This document shows positions 1 through 8,381 of a stretch of 52,671 bases of DNA, in pieces (within the stretch, counting starts at the first letter, position 1; each line of letters opens with the position of its first letter). This DNA is from CAZLDI01 sp964558415. GTDB taxonomy: Bacteria > Chloroflexota > Dehalococcoidia > SM23-28-2 > RBG-16-64-32. The notes under the pieces were generated by a model. That model did no database searches, was not told the DNA's origin, and worked only from the letters and a program-made list of their open reading frames with translations. The stretch is from assembly GCA_964558415.1 (NCBI GenBank), contig CAZLDI010000019.1, positions 1-52,671 on the forward strand, in the 5' to 3' direction. Both the position numbers and the translations under genes were made by a program.

Positions 1-464
1 TGATCCGCAAGGAGACGGCGCTGGGGTTCTCCACCAAGACGGAGGAGTCGAAGACGGTCGCGGACCAGCACGAGAAGATGAAGGAGAAGGTGCTCTCGGC
101 CATGAAGAACGTCTTCCGGCCGGAGTTCATCAACCGCCTGGACGCCACCGTAGTCTTCCACGCCCTCAGCCGCGAGCACATCCGCCGGATCGTCGAGAAC
201 GAGATCAAGGGCGTCGAGAAGCAGCTCTCCGCCAAGGGTGTCACGCTGGAGATGAGCCCCGAGGCGCTCGACTGGATTGGTGAGAAGGGCTACGACGTCG
301 TGTTCGGCGCCCGCCCGCTACGCCGCGTGATTCAGAATGAGATCGAAGACCGCCTCTCGGAGGCCCTCCTCGAGGGACGCTTCGGCGAAGGCGATACGGT
401 GAAGGTTGACGTCCAGAACGGCGAGATCGTTATCGCGAACGTCTCGGAGCCCGCGCTGGCCTAG
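1..464 (+). CDS. clpC: ATP-dependent Clp protease ATPase subunit ClpC, C-terminal part
   Basis: The reading frame is open from base 3 and is cut by the window edge, leaving about 153 residues. The visible part is the end of the second AAA+ module of a Hsp100/Clp ATPase. It contains the FRPEFINRLD segment, the small D2 subdomain and the sensor-2 motif GARPLRR, whose arginine contacts ATP. The family unfolds proteins and feeds them to ClpP, or remodels aggregates in ClpB. The phrase KETALGF near the edge and the short tail after sensor 2 fit ClpC better than ClpB, but the diagnostic N-terminal and middle regions lie outside the window. A strong terminator follows 22 bases after the stop, so it is the last gene of its transcript. 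Confidence 0.85.
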   Translation, partial: IRKETALGFSTKTEESKTVADQHEKMKEKVLSAMKNVFRPEFINRLDATVVFHALSREHIRRIVENEIKGVEKQLSAKGVTLEMSPEALDWIGEKGYDVVFGARPLRRVIQNEIEDRLSEALLEGRFGEGDTVKVDVQNGEIVIANVSEPALA

Positions 465-485
465 ATCACTCTCGAATCCAGACTG

Positions 486-510
486 GAGCCACCCAGACGG
501 GTGGCTCTTT
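486..510 (+). terminator. Rho-independent terminator after clpC
   Basis: A perfect 9-bp stem (GAGCCACCC / GGGTGGCTC) with an AGAC loop is followed by TTT. It lies between the clpC stop and the radA promoter and separates the two transcripts. Confidence 0.85.
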
Positions 511-532
511 GTTCATAAGTGCCATATCCTGC

Positions 533-561
533 TTGGCCACTTCCACCGGCCCAGCCATAAT
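533..561 (+). promoter_or_regulatory. Putative radA promoter
   Basis: TTGGCC (533-538) and CATAAT (556-561) are 17 bases apart, directly downstream of the clpC terminator. The -10 box ends 13 bases before the ATG at 575, so transcription would start only about 6-7 bases before the coding region, leaving no room for a Shine-Dalgarno site. Confidence 0.5.
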
Positions 562-574
562 CGCTCCAGAGTCT

Positions 575-1942
575 ATGGCGATCACCAGGACAGCGCGCAC
601 AACCTTCGCCTGCACAGAGTGCGGGCACGAGAGCCTGAAGTGGCTCGGCCGCTGCCCTGACTGCGCCTCCTGGAACTCCCTCATTGAGCGCATAGCTGGC
701 CCGCCCGCTCGCGCCAACGGCCGGACCCGGATGGCGGCCCCAACCGTCGAGCTTTCGCGGATGCCCAGAGATGACGAGCCCCGTCTGGCGCTGGGCATCG
801 CAGAGTTCGACCGCGTCCTGGGGGGAGGCGTCGTTCCCGGCTCCCTGGTGCTTCTCGGCGGCGACCCCGGTATCGGCAAGTCGACAATCCTCCTGCAGGT
901 CGCCGCGCAGGTGGCCGGAGACGGCCGTCGCGTCGCTTACCTGACCGGCGAGGAATCGCCCCGCCAGCTGAAGCTCCGGGCCTCGCGCCTCGGGCTGGCC
1001 GGAGACGCGCTCTTCGCAGTACCGGAGACAAGCCTCGATCTCGCCCTGCCCGAGGCAGAGTCGCTGACTCCGGCGATGCTGATCGTGGACTCTATCCAGA
1101 CAGTCCACAGCGATGCCGCAGCCCAATCGCCGGGCAGTCTCGCGCAGCTTCGCCAGTGCACCTTGGACATCATGCGCTGGTCGAAAGCCTCCGGCGTCCC
1201 CGTATTCATCATCGGCCACGTGACGAAGGACGGCGACATCGCCGGCCCTCGCCTCCTTGAACACATTGTCGATGTCGTCCTCTATCTTGAGGGCGAGCGG
1301 TTCAGCAGCTACCGTTTGCTACGCGGCGTGAAGAATCGCTTCGGCTCCGTAGACGAAGTTGGCGTCTTCGAGATGACCGGTGAAGGGCTGCGCGGAGTGG
1401 AGAGTCCGTCCGAGGCTTTCATCGCAGAACGCTCTCCCGAGGCGGTTGGCTCCTGCATCGTCCCCACGCTGGAGGGCAGCCGCCCGCTCCTCGTGGAGGT
1501 CCAGGCGCTCACCAGCCCATCCGTCACCCCGGCGCCGCGGCGATCGGCCAACGGGATCGATTTCAACCGCCTCGTGCTCGTCTCAGCGGTTCTGGGACGC
1601 CGCCTGGGTCTGCCCCTGGCGGCACAGGACATTATCGCCTCGGTCGTCGGTGGCTTGCGCGTGCACGAACCCGCCGCCGATCTCGCGTTGGCGCTGGCCA
1701 TCGCCTCGTCGCACCGTGACAGGCCGGTCCCCGCAGACCTGATAGCCCTCGGCGAGATCGGTCTCTCCGGCGAGCTTCGCTCTGTCACCCAGCTCGAACG
1801 CCGCCTCTCGGAGGCTGAACGCCTCGGCTTCAAGCGTTGCGTCCTTCCAGAAGTGGGTGTCCGAGCACGCCGTCCAAAGACCTTGCTGGAATTACTTCCT
1901 GTCGGCACGGTACGAGAAGCGATGAGGGCGGTGCTGGGTTGA
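575..1942 (+). CDS. radA: DNA repair protein RadA
   Basis: RadA (Sms) is a RecA-like ATPase that helps branch migration and processing of recombination intermediates. The 455-residue protein shows the full family layout. An N-terminal C4 zinc finger (CTECG ... CPDC, about residues 12-31) is followed by a Walker A motif (GGDPGIGKST, about 95), the RadA-specific KNRFG motif (about 253) and a Lon-protease-like C-terminal domain. I chose the ATG at 575 because homologues begin a few residues before the zinc finger and a promoter ends just before it. The frame stays open upstream to a TTG at 509, but that start would overlap the terminator. The stop overlaps the start of the next gene (TGATG), so the two are probably translated together. 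Confidence 0.95.
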   Translation: MAITRTARTTFACTECGHESLKWLGRCPDCASWNSLIERIAGPPARANGRTRMAAPTVELSRMPRDDEPRLALGIAEFDRVLGGGVVPGSLVLLGGDPGIGKSTILLQVAAQVAGDGRRVAYLTGEESPRQLKLRASRLGLAGDALFAVPETSLDLALPEAESLTPAMLIVDSIQTVHSDAAAQSPGSLAQLRQCTLDIMRWSKASGVPVFIIGHVTKDGDIAGPRLLEHIVDVVLYLEGERFSSYRLLRGVKNRFGSVDEVGVFEMTGEGLRGVESPSEAFIAERSPEAVGSCIVPTLEGSRPLLVEVQALTSPSVTPAPRRSANGIDFNRLVLVSAVLGRRLGLPLAAQDIIASVVGGLRVHEPAADLALALAIASSHRDRPVPADLIALGEIGLSGELRSVTQLERRLSEAERLGFKRCVLPEVGVRARRPKTLLELLPVGTVREAMRAVLG

Positions 1943-2367
1943 TGGAGCCGCTGCCTGACGCGGTGAAGGAGTTCATCCGCGCAGCGCCTGTCTGCCGTAT
2001 CGCCAGCGTCCGCGCGTCTGGGTCGCCCCACGCGATACCCGTTTGTCCGGCGTTTGACGGCGATTCGACCGTGTATATCGACGTGGCCATTGCCGGTGTA
2101 ACGGCGAAGGCCCTCGTCGCCAACCCTGAAGCCGTCGCGCTCTTCGACCAGTACTACGACGACTGGAGCAAGCTACAGGCCGTCGCCCTCCGCTGCCGCG
2201 CTGAGCCTGTTGAAGGAGACGAGCTGGAGCGCGCATGGGTGCTGTTCGGGGAGAAGTTCCCGCAGGGTGCCGCCATCGGCTGGTCGCCTCGCCTCACCCT
2301 CGCTCTGCGCCTGCGCGGATGGACGGAGTGGGGAATCACCGCGGCGTTGGCCTACGACTCAGAGTAA
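1942..2367 (+). CDS. Pyridoxamine 5'-phosphate oxidase-family protein
   Basis: This 141-residue protein looks like a small split-barrel flavin-binding protein of the pyridoxamine phosphate oxidase-like superfamily, whose members bind FMN, F420 or heme. The N-terminal pattern (a helix ending in FIRAAPVCRIASV, then SPHAIPVCPAFDGDSTVYIDV) matches the first beta-strands of these barrels. The region LVANPEAVALFDQYYDDWSK is the usual segment before the dimer contact. The start codon overlaps the radA stop by one base, so it is in the same operon. The substrate and cofactor cannot be read from the sequence, and the family name itself is assigned from pattern only. Confidence 0.65.
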   Translation: MEPLPDAVKEFIRAAPVCRIASVRASGSPHAIPVCPAFDGDSTVYIDVAIAGVTAKALVANPEAVALFDQYYDDWSKLQAVALRCRAEPVEGDELERAWVLFGEKFPQGAAIGWSPRLTLALRLRGWTEWGITAALAYDSE

Positions 2368-2384
2368 CCTTCGACGCTCGGCCG

Positions 2385-2393
2385 TGATACACT
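2385..2393 (+). promoter_or_regulatory. Putative extended -10 promoter of the GT39 gene
   Basis: TGATACACT is an extended -10 box (TGn plus TACACT) ending 12 bases before the ATG at 2406. No good -35 box is visible. It would give a leader of about six bases. Confidence 0.4.
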
Positions 2394-2405
2394 GACCATA
2401 AGACC

Positions 2406-3929
2406 ATGCGTGCTCAGGCCGCGGCAGCCGTCTCCGGCCTTCGCTCCGACCTGTGGGGCAAAGCCCTTCTCCTCCTCCTCTGCCTCGTCCCGATCGCCCT
2501 CTATCTCCCGATCCTTGACTCACCATTTGAACGAGACGAAGGCGCCTACGCAACGATCGCCCAGGGACTTCTCGACGGCAAGGTCCCCTACCGCGACCTG
2601 TTTGACAACAAGCCCCCTCTCGTTTACGGCTGGTACGCACTCAGCTTCCTGATCTTCGGAGAGAGCGTCGCAGCGCCGCGATTGCTTGCTGCGGTCCTGC
2701 TCTCTGCCACGACCCTCGCGGTCTTTGCGCAGGCGCGACTGGCCTTCTCGCGTCGCGTGGCGTACCTTGCCGCCGGCATCTTCGCCATCGCCACCGGCCT
2801 CCCCTTCGTCGCACTCCACGCTAACACGGAGGCTTACATGCTGCTCCCGCTCGCGGGCGCCTTGTGGGCTTTCACCATTGGTCTGCGGAGCGGCAAGCTC
2901 CAGTGGTTCGCGCTTGCCGGAGTTTTGTGCGGGGCAGCGATTATGACCAAGCAGGTTGCCGTCTGGAACGTCTTGGCTCTGGGGGTCGTCGCCTTGCTTC
3001 TGCCGGGCGACGCTTTCGCCGGCCAGCGCCGGATCGCCCCCGTGGTTTTCGTTTGCGCTGGCGTCGCGGCTGTTGTAGCCGTCATCGCGACGCCGTTCTA
3101 TGCCGCCGGGGCGTTGGACGACCTCGCGTACGCCAATCTGTCCTACAACTGGCTCTACGTGCGCTTCCTGACGCTGGGCGAGCGGTTACTGGACCTTACG
3201 ATGGGGGCATCGTTCATCTTCGCCCTCTTCGCGCCGGTGCTCGTCGCTGCCGCGCTCGGCCTGCTTGCAGTTCTCCGTCGAAGCAAGCGGCCCGTGGATT
3301 ACCTGGTGGTCGCCTGGGCGCTGGCCTCGGCGCTCGGCGTCGCCTCGGGCGGACGCTTCTTCCCCCACTACTTCCTCCAACTGGTGCCGGCGATCGCCCT
3401 CTTGTCGTCAATCGCCCTGTACCGTGCGATCCCGTCGCTGCGGCCTGGTTCTCTGTCAGGACCCCGCGCCGCATTCTGGGGAACGCTCGCCATCATCTCG
3501 CTCTCGATGAACGCGCTTCTTTACGCCGCTCCTTGGCGCACGGAGCAACGCGTCGCCCCAAACGTCTTCGTCCAGAAGCAGTGGGAGGAGGACAGCGTAG
3601 AGATCGGCCGCTACATCGCTGACCACACTGGCCCCGGAGACAGCATCTTCAACCTTGGCCGTGAGCCACAGATCTACTTCTACGCGGACCGCCCGCCCGC
3701 GACCACCTACTTCTACGATTGGGCGTACCAGTACGACCCCACCACGATCGCCGCCACCATAGAGGCGCTGCAGCAAGACAGGCCCGCGTACGTGATCGAC
3801 ACGATTCAAGCGCCGCTGATGGAACCTGAGCAGAGACCGCCTGAGTTCACCGTGCTACTGCACGAACATTACGACTACGTGGGTCGCATCCACTTCGCTG
3901 ATATCTACCGGCTAAAGGCCGGAGACTGA
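2406..3929 (+). CDS. GT39-type membrane glycosyltransferase (ArnT/PMT-like)
   Basis: This 507-residue polytopic membrane protein resembles dolichyl/undecaprenyl-phosphate-sugar mannosyltransferases. It begins with a membrane segment (about residues 20-37) followed by the loop FERDEGAY (41-48), whose acidic pair is the family's catalytic signature. The segments YRDLFDNKPPLVY and FGESVAAPRL that follow are also typical. About ten hydrophobic helices fill the middle. The last roughly 130 residues are soluble and probably external. The family transfers sugars from lipid carriers to proteins or envelope lipids outside the membrane, but the acceptor is unknown here. It is monocistronic and ends convergently with the amidohydrolase gene. 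Confidence 0.8.
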   Translation: MRAQAAAAVSGLRSDLWGKALLLLLCLVPIALYLPILDSPFERDEGAYATIAQGLLDGKVPYRDLFDNKPPLVYGWYALSFLIFGESVAAPRLLAAVLLSATTLAVFAQARLAFSRRVAYLAAGIFAIATGLPFVALHANTEAYMLLPLAGALWAFTIGLRSGKLQWFALAGVLCGAAIMTKQVAVWNVLALGVVALLLPGDAFAGQRRIAPVVFVCAGVAAVVAVIATPFYAAGALDDLAYANLSYNWLYVRFLTLGERLLDLTMGASFIFALFAPVLVAAALGLLAVLRRSKRPVDYLVVAWALASALGVASGGRFFPHYFLQLVPAIALLSSIALYRAIPSLRPGSLSGPRAAFWGTLAIISLSMNALLYAAPWRTEQRVAPNVFVQKQWEEDSVEIGRYIADHTGPGDSIFNLGREPQIYFYADRPPATTYFYDWAYQYDPTTIAATIEALQQDRPAYVIDTIQAPLMEPEQRPPEFTVLLHEHYDYVGRIHFADIYRLKAGD

Positions 3930-3940
3930 TCTCCCCAACG

Positions 3941-3961
3941 CCGAGCAGGCTGACTGTTCGG
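3941..3961. terminator. Hairpin between convergent genes
   Basis: CCGAGCAG pairs with CTGTTCGG (one G-U pair on the plus-strand RNA) around a 5-base loop. It lies between the stop of the glycosyltransferase gene and the stop of the amidohydrolase gene. There is no clear T-run. Confidence 0.4.
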
Positions 3962-3968
3962 GACGGTC

Positions 3969-4811
3969 TTAGAGGCTGATCCCAAGCAATTTCGCGGCGT
4001 TCTCGAGCAATATCTTCTGTCTGACTTCGTCCCGGAACGCGACCTCCTCGAAGTCCCGCAACCAGCGCTCCGGGCTGATCACGGGATAGTCAGACCCGAA
4101 CAGGACTTTGTCCTGGATAATCGTATTGGCGTACTGCACGAGGGATGGCTGGAAGTACTTCGGCGACCAGCCGGATAGGTCCATGTAGACGTTGGGCTTG
4201 TGCACTAGGACCGCCAGTTGCTCCTCCTGCCACGGCCACGCCGGGTGCGCCATGATTATCTTGAGCTCTGGAAAGTCAGCCGCCACGTCATCAACGAAGG
4301 GGATCGGCTGGCTATACTTCAGCTTTATGCCGCCGCCGCCAGGACGTCCTGCGCCCACGCCCGTCGTCCCGGTATGAAACAACGCCACCAACCCCGACCG
4401 CTGCGCTTCCTCCCAGAGTGGGTAGAAACTCTGATCGTTTGGATAGAACCGCTGCATGTTAGGCATGAACTTCAGCCCGCGCAGACCCAGTTCCGCACAG
4501 CGCTTCGCCTCTTTGACCGCCGCCTGTCCCTTCCACGGGTCTACACTCCCGAACCCTATGAACTGCCGCGGATGCCGGGCCATCAACTCCGCGAAGTAAT
4601 CGTTGGGGGTCGGAGCGCGGCCCGTCGCCGTCTCCGAATCGATGTCGAACACCACGGCCATCATGTCCAGCCCCGCGTAGTACTCTGCTACTTCGTCCGC
4701 GGAAGCCGGCGGAGGGCCTGTGCGAAAGTATTGCTGAGCTTCTCGGGACGAGGTCAACGACTCGCCGCTAGGGTTCGGTGGATGGACGTGAACGTCGATA
4801 GCCCTGGGCAT
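3969..4811 (-). CDS. Amidohydrolase family protein (amidohydrolase_2 type)
   Basis: This 280-residue protein starts with AIDVHVHPP, giving the HxH metal ligands of the metal-dependent TIM-barrel amidohydrolases. Later ligands are recognisable in HTGTTG (about residue 147), AHPAWPW and GSDYPVISPERW, which carries the conserved Asp. The ACMSD-like subfamily includes decarboxylases and hydrolases, and the substrate cannot be assigned. A strong ribosome-binding site (AGGAGGGTGA) precedes the ATG. The gene starts only 14 bases after the rodA stop on the same strand, so it is probably the last gene of the cell-shape operon, although nothing in the protein links it to the cell wall. Confidence 0.8.
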   Translation of the reverse strand: MPRAIDVHVHPPNPSGESLTSSREAQQYFRTGPPPASADEVAEYYAGLDMMAVVFDIDSETATGRAPTPNDYFAELMARHPRQFIGFGSVDPWKGQAAVKEAKRCAELGLRGLKFMPNMQRFYPNDQSFYPLWEEAQRSGLVALFHTGTTGVGAGRPGGGGIKLKYSQPIPFVDDVAADFPELKIIMAHPAWPWQEEQLAVLVHKPNVYMDLSGWSPKYFQPSLVQYANTIIQDKVLFGSDYPVISPERWLRDFEEVAFRDEVRQKILLENAAKLLGISL

Positions 4812-4825
4812 GTCTGGTCACCCTC

Positions 4826-5938
4826 CTAGAATTCGATGCGTTTATGACGGAGCAAAATTCCCTCAAGCAGTCCCAGTGCGGCGAACAGCATCACTAGCGA
4901 GCTGCCGCCCTGGCTGATGAACGGCAGCGGAATCCCCGTCACCGGCACGAGCCGGATAGTCACTCCGATGTTGATAAACACCTGGAACAAGATCATTACC
5001 ACCACTCCCACAGCGATCAATCGCCCGAACGCGTCCTGGGACAGTGACGCCGCCCGAATGCCGCGGTACAACAAGGCCGTGAACAACGCGAACAACACAA
5101 GCGCGCCAACCAGCCCCCACTCCTCGCCCAGTACGCTGAAGATGTAGTCTGTGCTGGACGTCTGCAGAAAGTCCAGCTGAGTCTGTGAGCCTTCAGTGAA
5201 CCCGCGTCCGAAGATACCTCCGGAGCCGACGCTGATCTGGCCCTGGATGATATTGAACCCGCCGCCAAGCGCATCCGAGTTCGGGTCGAAGAAGAGCCTG
5301 ATCCTGTCCCGCTGGTACTCGCTTAGGCCCACAAGTAGAACGAAGGGCACAAGCGATACAGCCAGTCCCACCAGGACCATCACGTGGCGCAGCGGCGCGC
5401 CTGCAGCCAGCACCATCCCCACCCAGATCGCCCCGAACACCATCGCGGTCCCCATATCCGGCTCCGCGAGTACCAGGCCTGCCGGTATCGCCGCCAGCAC
5501 CAGTGAAACGGCGAACACCCGCAAGTCCTGCATCTGCCGCTGACGGTCGGCCAGGTATCGAGCGAGCGCGATTATCACCAGCAACTTTGCCGGCTCGGAC
5601 GCCTGTATCTGTTGCCCAAGCACGGTGAACCACCGCCTGGAGCCGTAATTCTCGTCCCCGATCAAGAGCACCACGCCCAGAAGGACTATCGCCAACAGAT
5701 ACAGAGGCGCCGCGCTCTGTCCGAACGCCCGATAGTCCACCCATGTCATCGCCGCTGCCACTCCCAGTCCTAGTGCCGCGAAGATGATCTGCTTTGTCAG
5801 TGGATGGTCCAGCCCAACCCCGTCCGGATACACGCTCAGGTTTGCGCTGTAGATTAACAGTCCACCGTAAGCGACCAGCGCGACTGCCAGCGCGATCAAG
5901 AGAAAGTCAAAGTGGCGTGCGTTCCGCCAGTCTATCAT
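4826..5938 (-). CDS. rodA: Rod shape-determining protein RodA (SEDS glycosyltransferase)
   Basis: RodA polymerises lipid II into glycan strands for side-wall peptidoglycan, working with the transpeptidase PBP2. The 370-residue protein has about ten membrane helices and the SEDS signatures. These include SEPAKL (about residues 124-129), AEPDMGTA with the catalytic aspartate region (about 168), the extracellular loop GGGFNIIQGQISVGSGG, and PVTGIPLPFISQGGSS near the C-terminus. It begins with ATG and overlaps the end of mrdA by four bases (ATGA), so translation is coupled to that of its partner enzyme. Confidence 0.95.
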   Translation of the reverse strand: MIDWRNARHFDFLLIALAVALVAYGGLLIYSANLSVYPDGVGLDHPLTKQIIFAALGLGVAAAMTWVDYRAFGQSAAPLYLLAIVLLGVVLLIGDENYGSRRWFTVLGQQIQASEPAKLLVIIALARYLADRQRQMQDLRVFAVSLVLAAIPAGLVLAEPDMGTAMVFGAIWVGMVLAAGAPLRHVMVLVGLAVSLVPFVLLVGLSEYQRDRIRLFFDPNSDALGGGFNIIQGQISVGSGGIFGRGFTEGSQTQLDFLQTSSTDYIFSVLGEEWGLVGALVLFALFTALLYRGIRAASLSQDAFGRLIAVGVVVMILFQVFINIGVTIRLVPVTGIPLPFISQGGSSLVMLFAALGLLEGILLRHKRIEF

Positions 5939-7842
5939 TGTCCCGTCTCCGGTTTGGCCGCCACGCGCGACCCGTTGAAGTAATAGTCCAGTATCTTCGC
6001 GGCCGCTGGTGAGGCGTCATTGCCGCCGCTTCCGCGCTGCACGAACACCACCACCGCGATCTGCGGGTCGTCATACGGCGCGAAGCCGACGAACCACCCG
6101 TGCGTCTCGTGCTTCCCGTTTGACAGCGTCGGGCCGAATTCCGCCGTACCGGTCTTCCCCGCGACTTGCACGCTGGCCACCGCCGCGTTTCGGGCGACAC
6201 CCGTGGTTACCGACTGACGCATGGCGTCGCGGATCGTCGCCAGGTGCTCAGGGTTGACCGGCAGCTCGCCGTGTACCGTCTTTCCCACGGTGCTCATCAG
6301 ATTGCCTTGGCTATCGCGGAAGCCCCGCAGTACGTGCGGCGTCAGCAGCTCGCCGCCGTTGGCGATCGCTCCTACGGCGATAAGCACTTGGAGAGGTGTC
6401 GCGGCGACGTAGCCCTGTCCGATACCGAAGTTGTAAGTATCTCCCAGCGTCCACGGTTCGCCCACCGTCTCCATCTTCCAGTCGGCGTCCGGCACCAGCC
6501 CCGCCGATTCTCCCGGCAGGTCAACACCCGTTGGCCCGCCGAGGCCGAAAGCCCGCGCGTAGTCCGCCACACGTTGCTCGCCCAGGCCGGCGAACCCTTC
6601 ATCGGCCTTCCCGCCAGACAGGTAGTAGAAGTACACGTTGGACGACATCGAAAGGCCGCCGTAGAAGTCCAGCGCCCCCAGGGCGGTCCAGTCCGGGTAG
6701 ACGTAAACAACGTTCGGATCGAACTCGTTCTCAACCGTGATGTACCCCCGGCTCGTGATCGTCGTCCACGGGAACGCAACGCCCTCTTGCAGCGCCCCTG
6801 CGCCAACGATCGTCTTAAATGTGCTGCCGGGTGCGTATCTCTCCGCTATCACATGGTTCACAAGCGGTTTCCCCGCTGATTCAGTCAGGCCGGCAAGGTC
6901 CTCGTTGGAAACGGGTCCTGAGAATAGGTTGTTGTCGAACGTCGGCAGTGAATACATCGCCAGCATCTCGCCCGTTCGCAGGTCCATCACCGCCGCAGCC
7001 GCATTGTCAGACCCCGAAGCGTACTCCTGCAGGACTTCCGCCACCCGCTTCTGAAGGCCGGCGTCGATGCTCAGGACCAAATCAGACCCATCCACCGGCC
7101 GCCGTTCGGAGATCACCTTCAATTCGCGACCGGCTACATCTACTTCAATGAGCTTCTTGCCGGGCTTGCCCCTCAACTCCCGCTCGTAGCTGTGCTCCAC
7201 TCCGGTCTGCCCGATGAAGTCCTGGATTAAGTATCCCTCACTCCCCAGTTCGAGGAACTCCTCGGCGGAGATTGGGCCGATGTACCCCAGCGCGTGTGAC
7301 AGCAACGACCCCATGAGGTATTGGCGCGACGGCTCCACTATAACCTTGAGGCCCGGTGTATGTGGCTCCAGCTCCATCAGGATTAGCGCGATGTCGCGGT
7401 CCAGGTCCTCCTTCACCACCGCCGGGCTGTACTCGCCCTGACGGCGCGCGCCCTCCGTCACAGTGCGCTCGATCTCTTCCGCAGACATGCCGATCACCTT
7501 CGACAGGGTCCGGTACACGCGAACTTCGCCCCGGTCCGGCAAATCCGCCGGCACGATTGCGACGGAGAACCTCGCAGAATTCTGAACCAACGGCTGTCCG
7601 TTGCGGTCGAAGATCAGCCCGCGCGTTGCCGGAATCGCCACCTCGCGCAAGGCGTTGATCTCCGCCTGCTCCCGGTAGTCGTCCCCATTGATAACTTGCA
7701 GGTTGACGAGCTGGAGGGTCAGAGCTCCGAACATCAATAGGACCAGCGCCCGCAACACAGCGAACGTCGCCGGCCGGCGCCCGCCGAACTCGCCCTTAGA
7801 TCCGCGCCCCTGACCGCTCCAGCGGCCGTCCAAAGGCGCCAC
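5935..7842 (-). CDS. mrdA: Penicillin-binding protein 2 (elongasome transpeptidase)
   Basis: This is a 635-residue class B PBP that cross-links peptidoglycan during cylindrical growth. A single N-terminal membrane anchor (about residues 28-47) precedes a dimerisation domain and the transpeptidase domain. All three active-site motifs are present: SxxK as STFK near residue 340, SxN as SSN near 400, and KTG as GKTGTAE near 563. The typical PBP2 segment GIPATRGLIFDRNGQ-like is present at about residues 70-85. The gene sits between mreD and rodA, the usual order for mrdA. It starts 17 bases after mreD ends. Confidence 0.95.
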   Translation of the reverse strand: MAPLDGRWSGQGRGSKGEFGGRRPATFAVLRALVLLMFGALTLQLVNLQVINGDDYREQAEINALREVAIPATRGLIFDRNGQPLVQNSARFSVAIVPADLPDRGEVRVYRTLSKVIGMSAEEIERTVTEGARRQGEYSPAVVKEDLDRDIALILMELEPHTPGLKVIVEPSRQYLMGSLLSHALGYIGPISAEEFLELGSEGYLIQDFIGQTGVEHSYERELRGKPGKKLIEVDVAGRELKVISERRPVDGSDLVLSIDAGLQKRVAEVLQEYASGSDNAAAAVMDLRTGEMLAMYSLPTFDNNLFSGPVSNEDLAGLTESAGKPLVNHVIAERYAPGSTFKTIVGAGALQEGVAFPWTTITSRGYITVENEFDPNVVYVYPDWTALGALDFYGGLSMSSNVYFYYLSGGKADEGFAGLGEQRVADYARAFGLGGPTGVDLPGESAGLVPDADWKMETVGEPWTLGDTYNFGIGQGYVAATPLQVLIAVGAIANGGELLTPHVLRGFRDSQGNLMSTVGKTVHGELPVNPEHLATIRDAMRQSVTTGVARNAAVASVQVAGKTGTAEFGPTLSNGKHETHGWFVGFAPYDDPQIAVVVFVQRGSGGNDASPAAAKILDYYFNGSRVAAKPETGQ

Positions 7843-7859
7843 CTAGGACAGCTCCGCCG

Positions 7860-8381
7860 TCATAGCGGAGATGTGATCCGTCCGGGGCCCAGTATCTTCG
7901 CCGGAGACCTCGCGGCCAACCAGTGCACGGGAAGATATACGATCGGCGTGAATAGCGGGTTCACAATCATCGACGGCGCCGTCACTCTCATCAGGGCGTC
8001 CGCCATCGGCACGTCGCGACCGGTGGCGCTCAGCACTATCATGCTGATAATACCGTAGAACGCGCTGCCAGCGCCGATCACGATGACGCATGGCATAAAG
8101 TCGCTATCAATCGCTCGCATGCGCGCAAGAGCACTCAACAGCACAATGGGCATCAGCGCGATCACGGATGTTCCCAGCGGGTCACTCGTCGTCAGGTCGC
8201 GAACGAAGCCCGCTGCCGGCACGATCACGAGCCCTTCGTCTTGCCCGCGCACCACCGCCCAGCACGCAGCGAATATGAGCACGAGGTCCGGTGTCACCCC
8301 CAGGACCTTCACGTACGGCATCGCCGAGGACCCGACTACCGCCAGCACGAACGCGAGAACCACAGCCAGAGCAATCTTCAC
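7860..8381 (-). CDS. mreD: Rod shape-determining protein MreD
   Basis: This 173-residue protein is almost entirely hydrophobic, with five or six predicted membrane helices. Sequence conservation in MreD is low, and I call it mainly from its size, topology and position between mreC and mrdA. The segment TPDLVLIFAACWAVVRGQDEGLV resembles the second helix region of other MreD proteins. It spans the inner membrane and links the cytoplasmic MreB filament to MreC and the wall synthases. Its start overlaps the mreC stop by four bases. Confidence 0.88.
   Translation of the reverse strand: MKIALAVVLAFVLAVVGSSAMPYVKVLGVTPDLVLIFAACWAVVRGQDEGLVIVPAAGFVRDLTTSDPLGTSVIALMPIVLLSALARMRAIDSDFMPCVIVIGAGSAFYGIISMIVLSATGRDVPMADALMRVTAPSMIVNPLFTPIVYLPVHWLAARSPAKILGPGRITSPL

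Noticed and set aside
461..1264. Long open frame on the minus strand opposite radA (267 codons)
   Set aside because: The opposite strand encodes a complete RadA. The minus-strand translation is low-complexity and Arg/Ala/Gly-rich, and has no ribosome-binding site or family motif.
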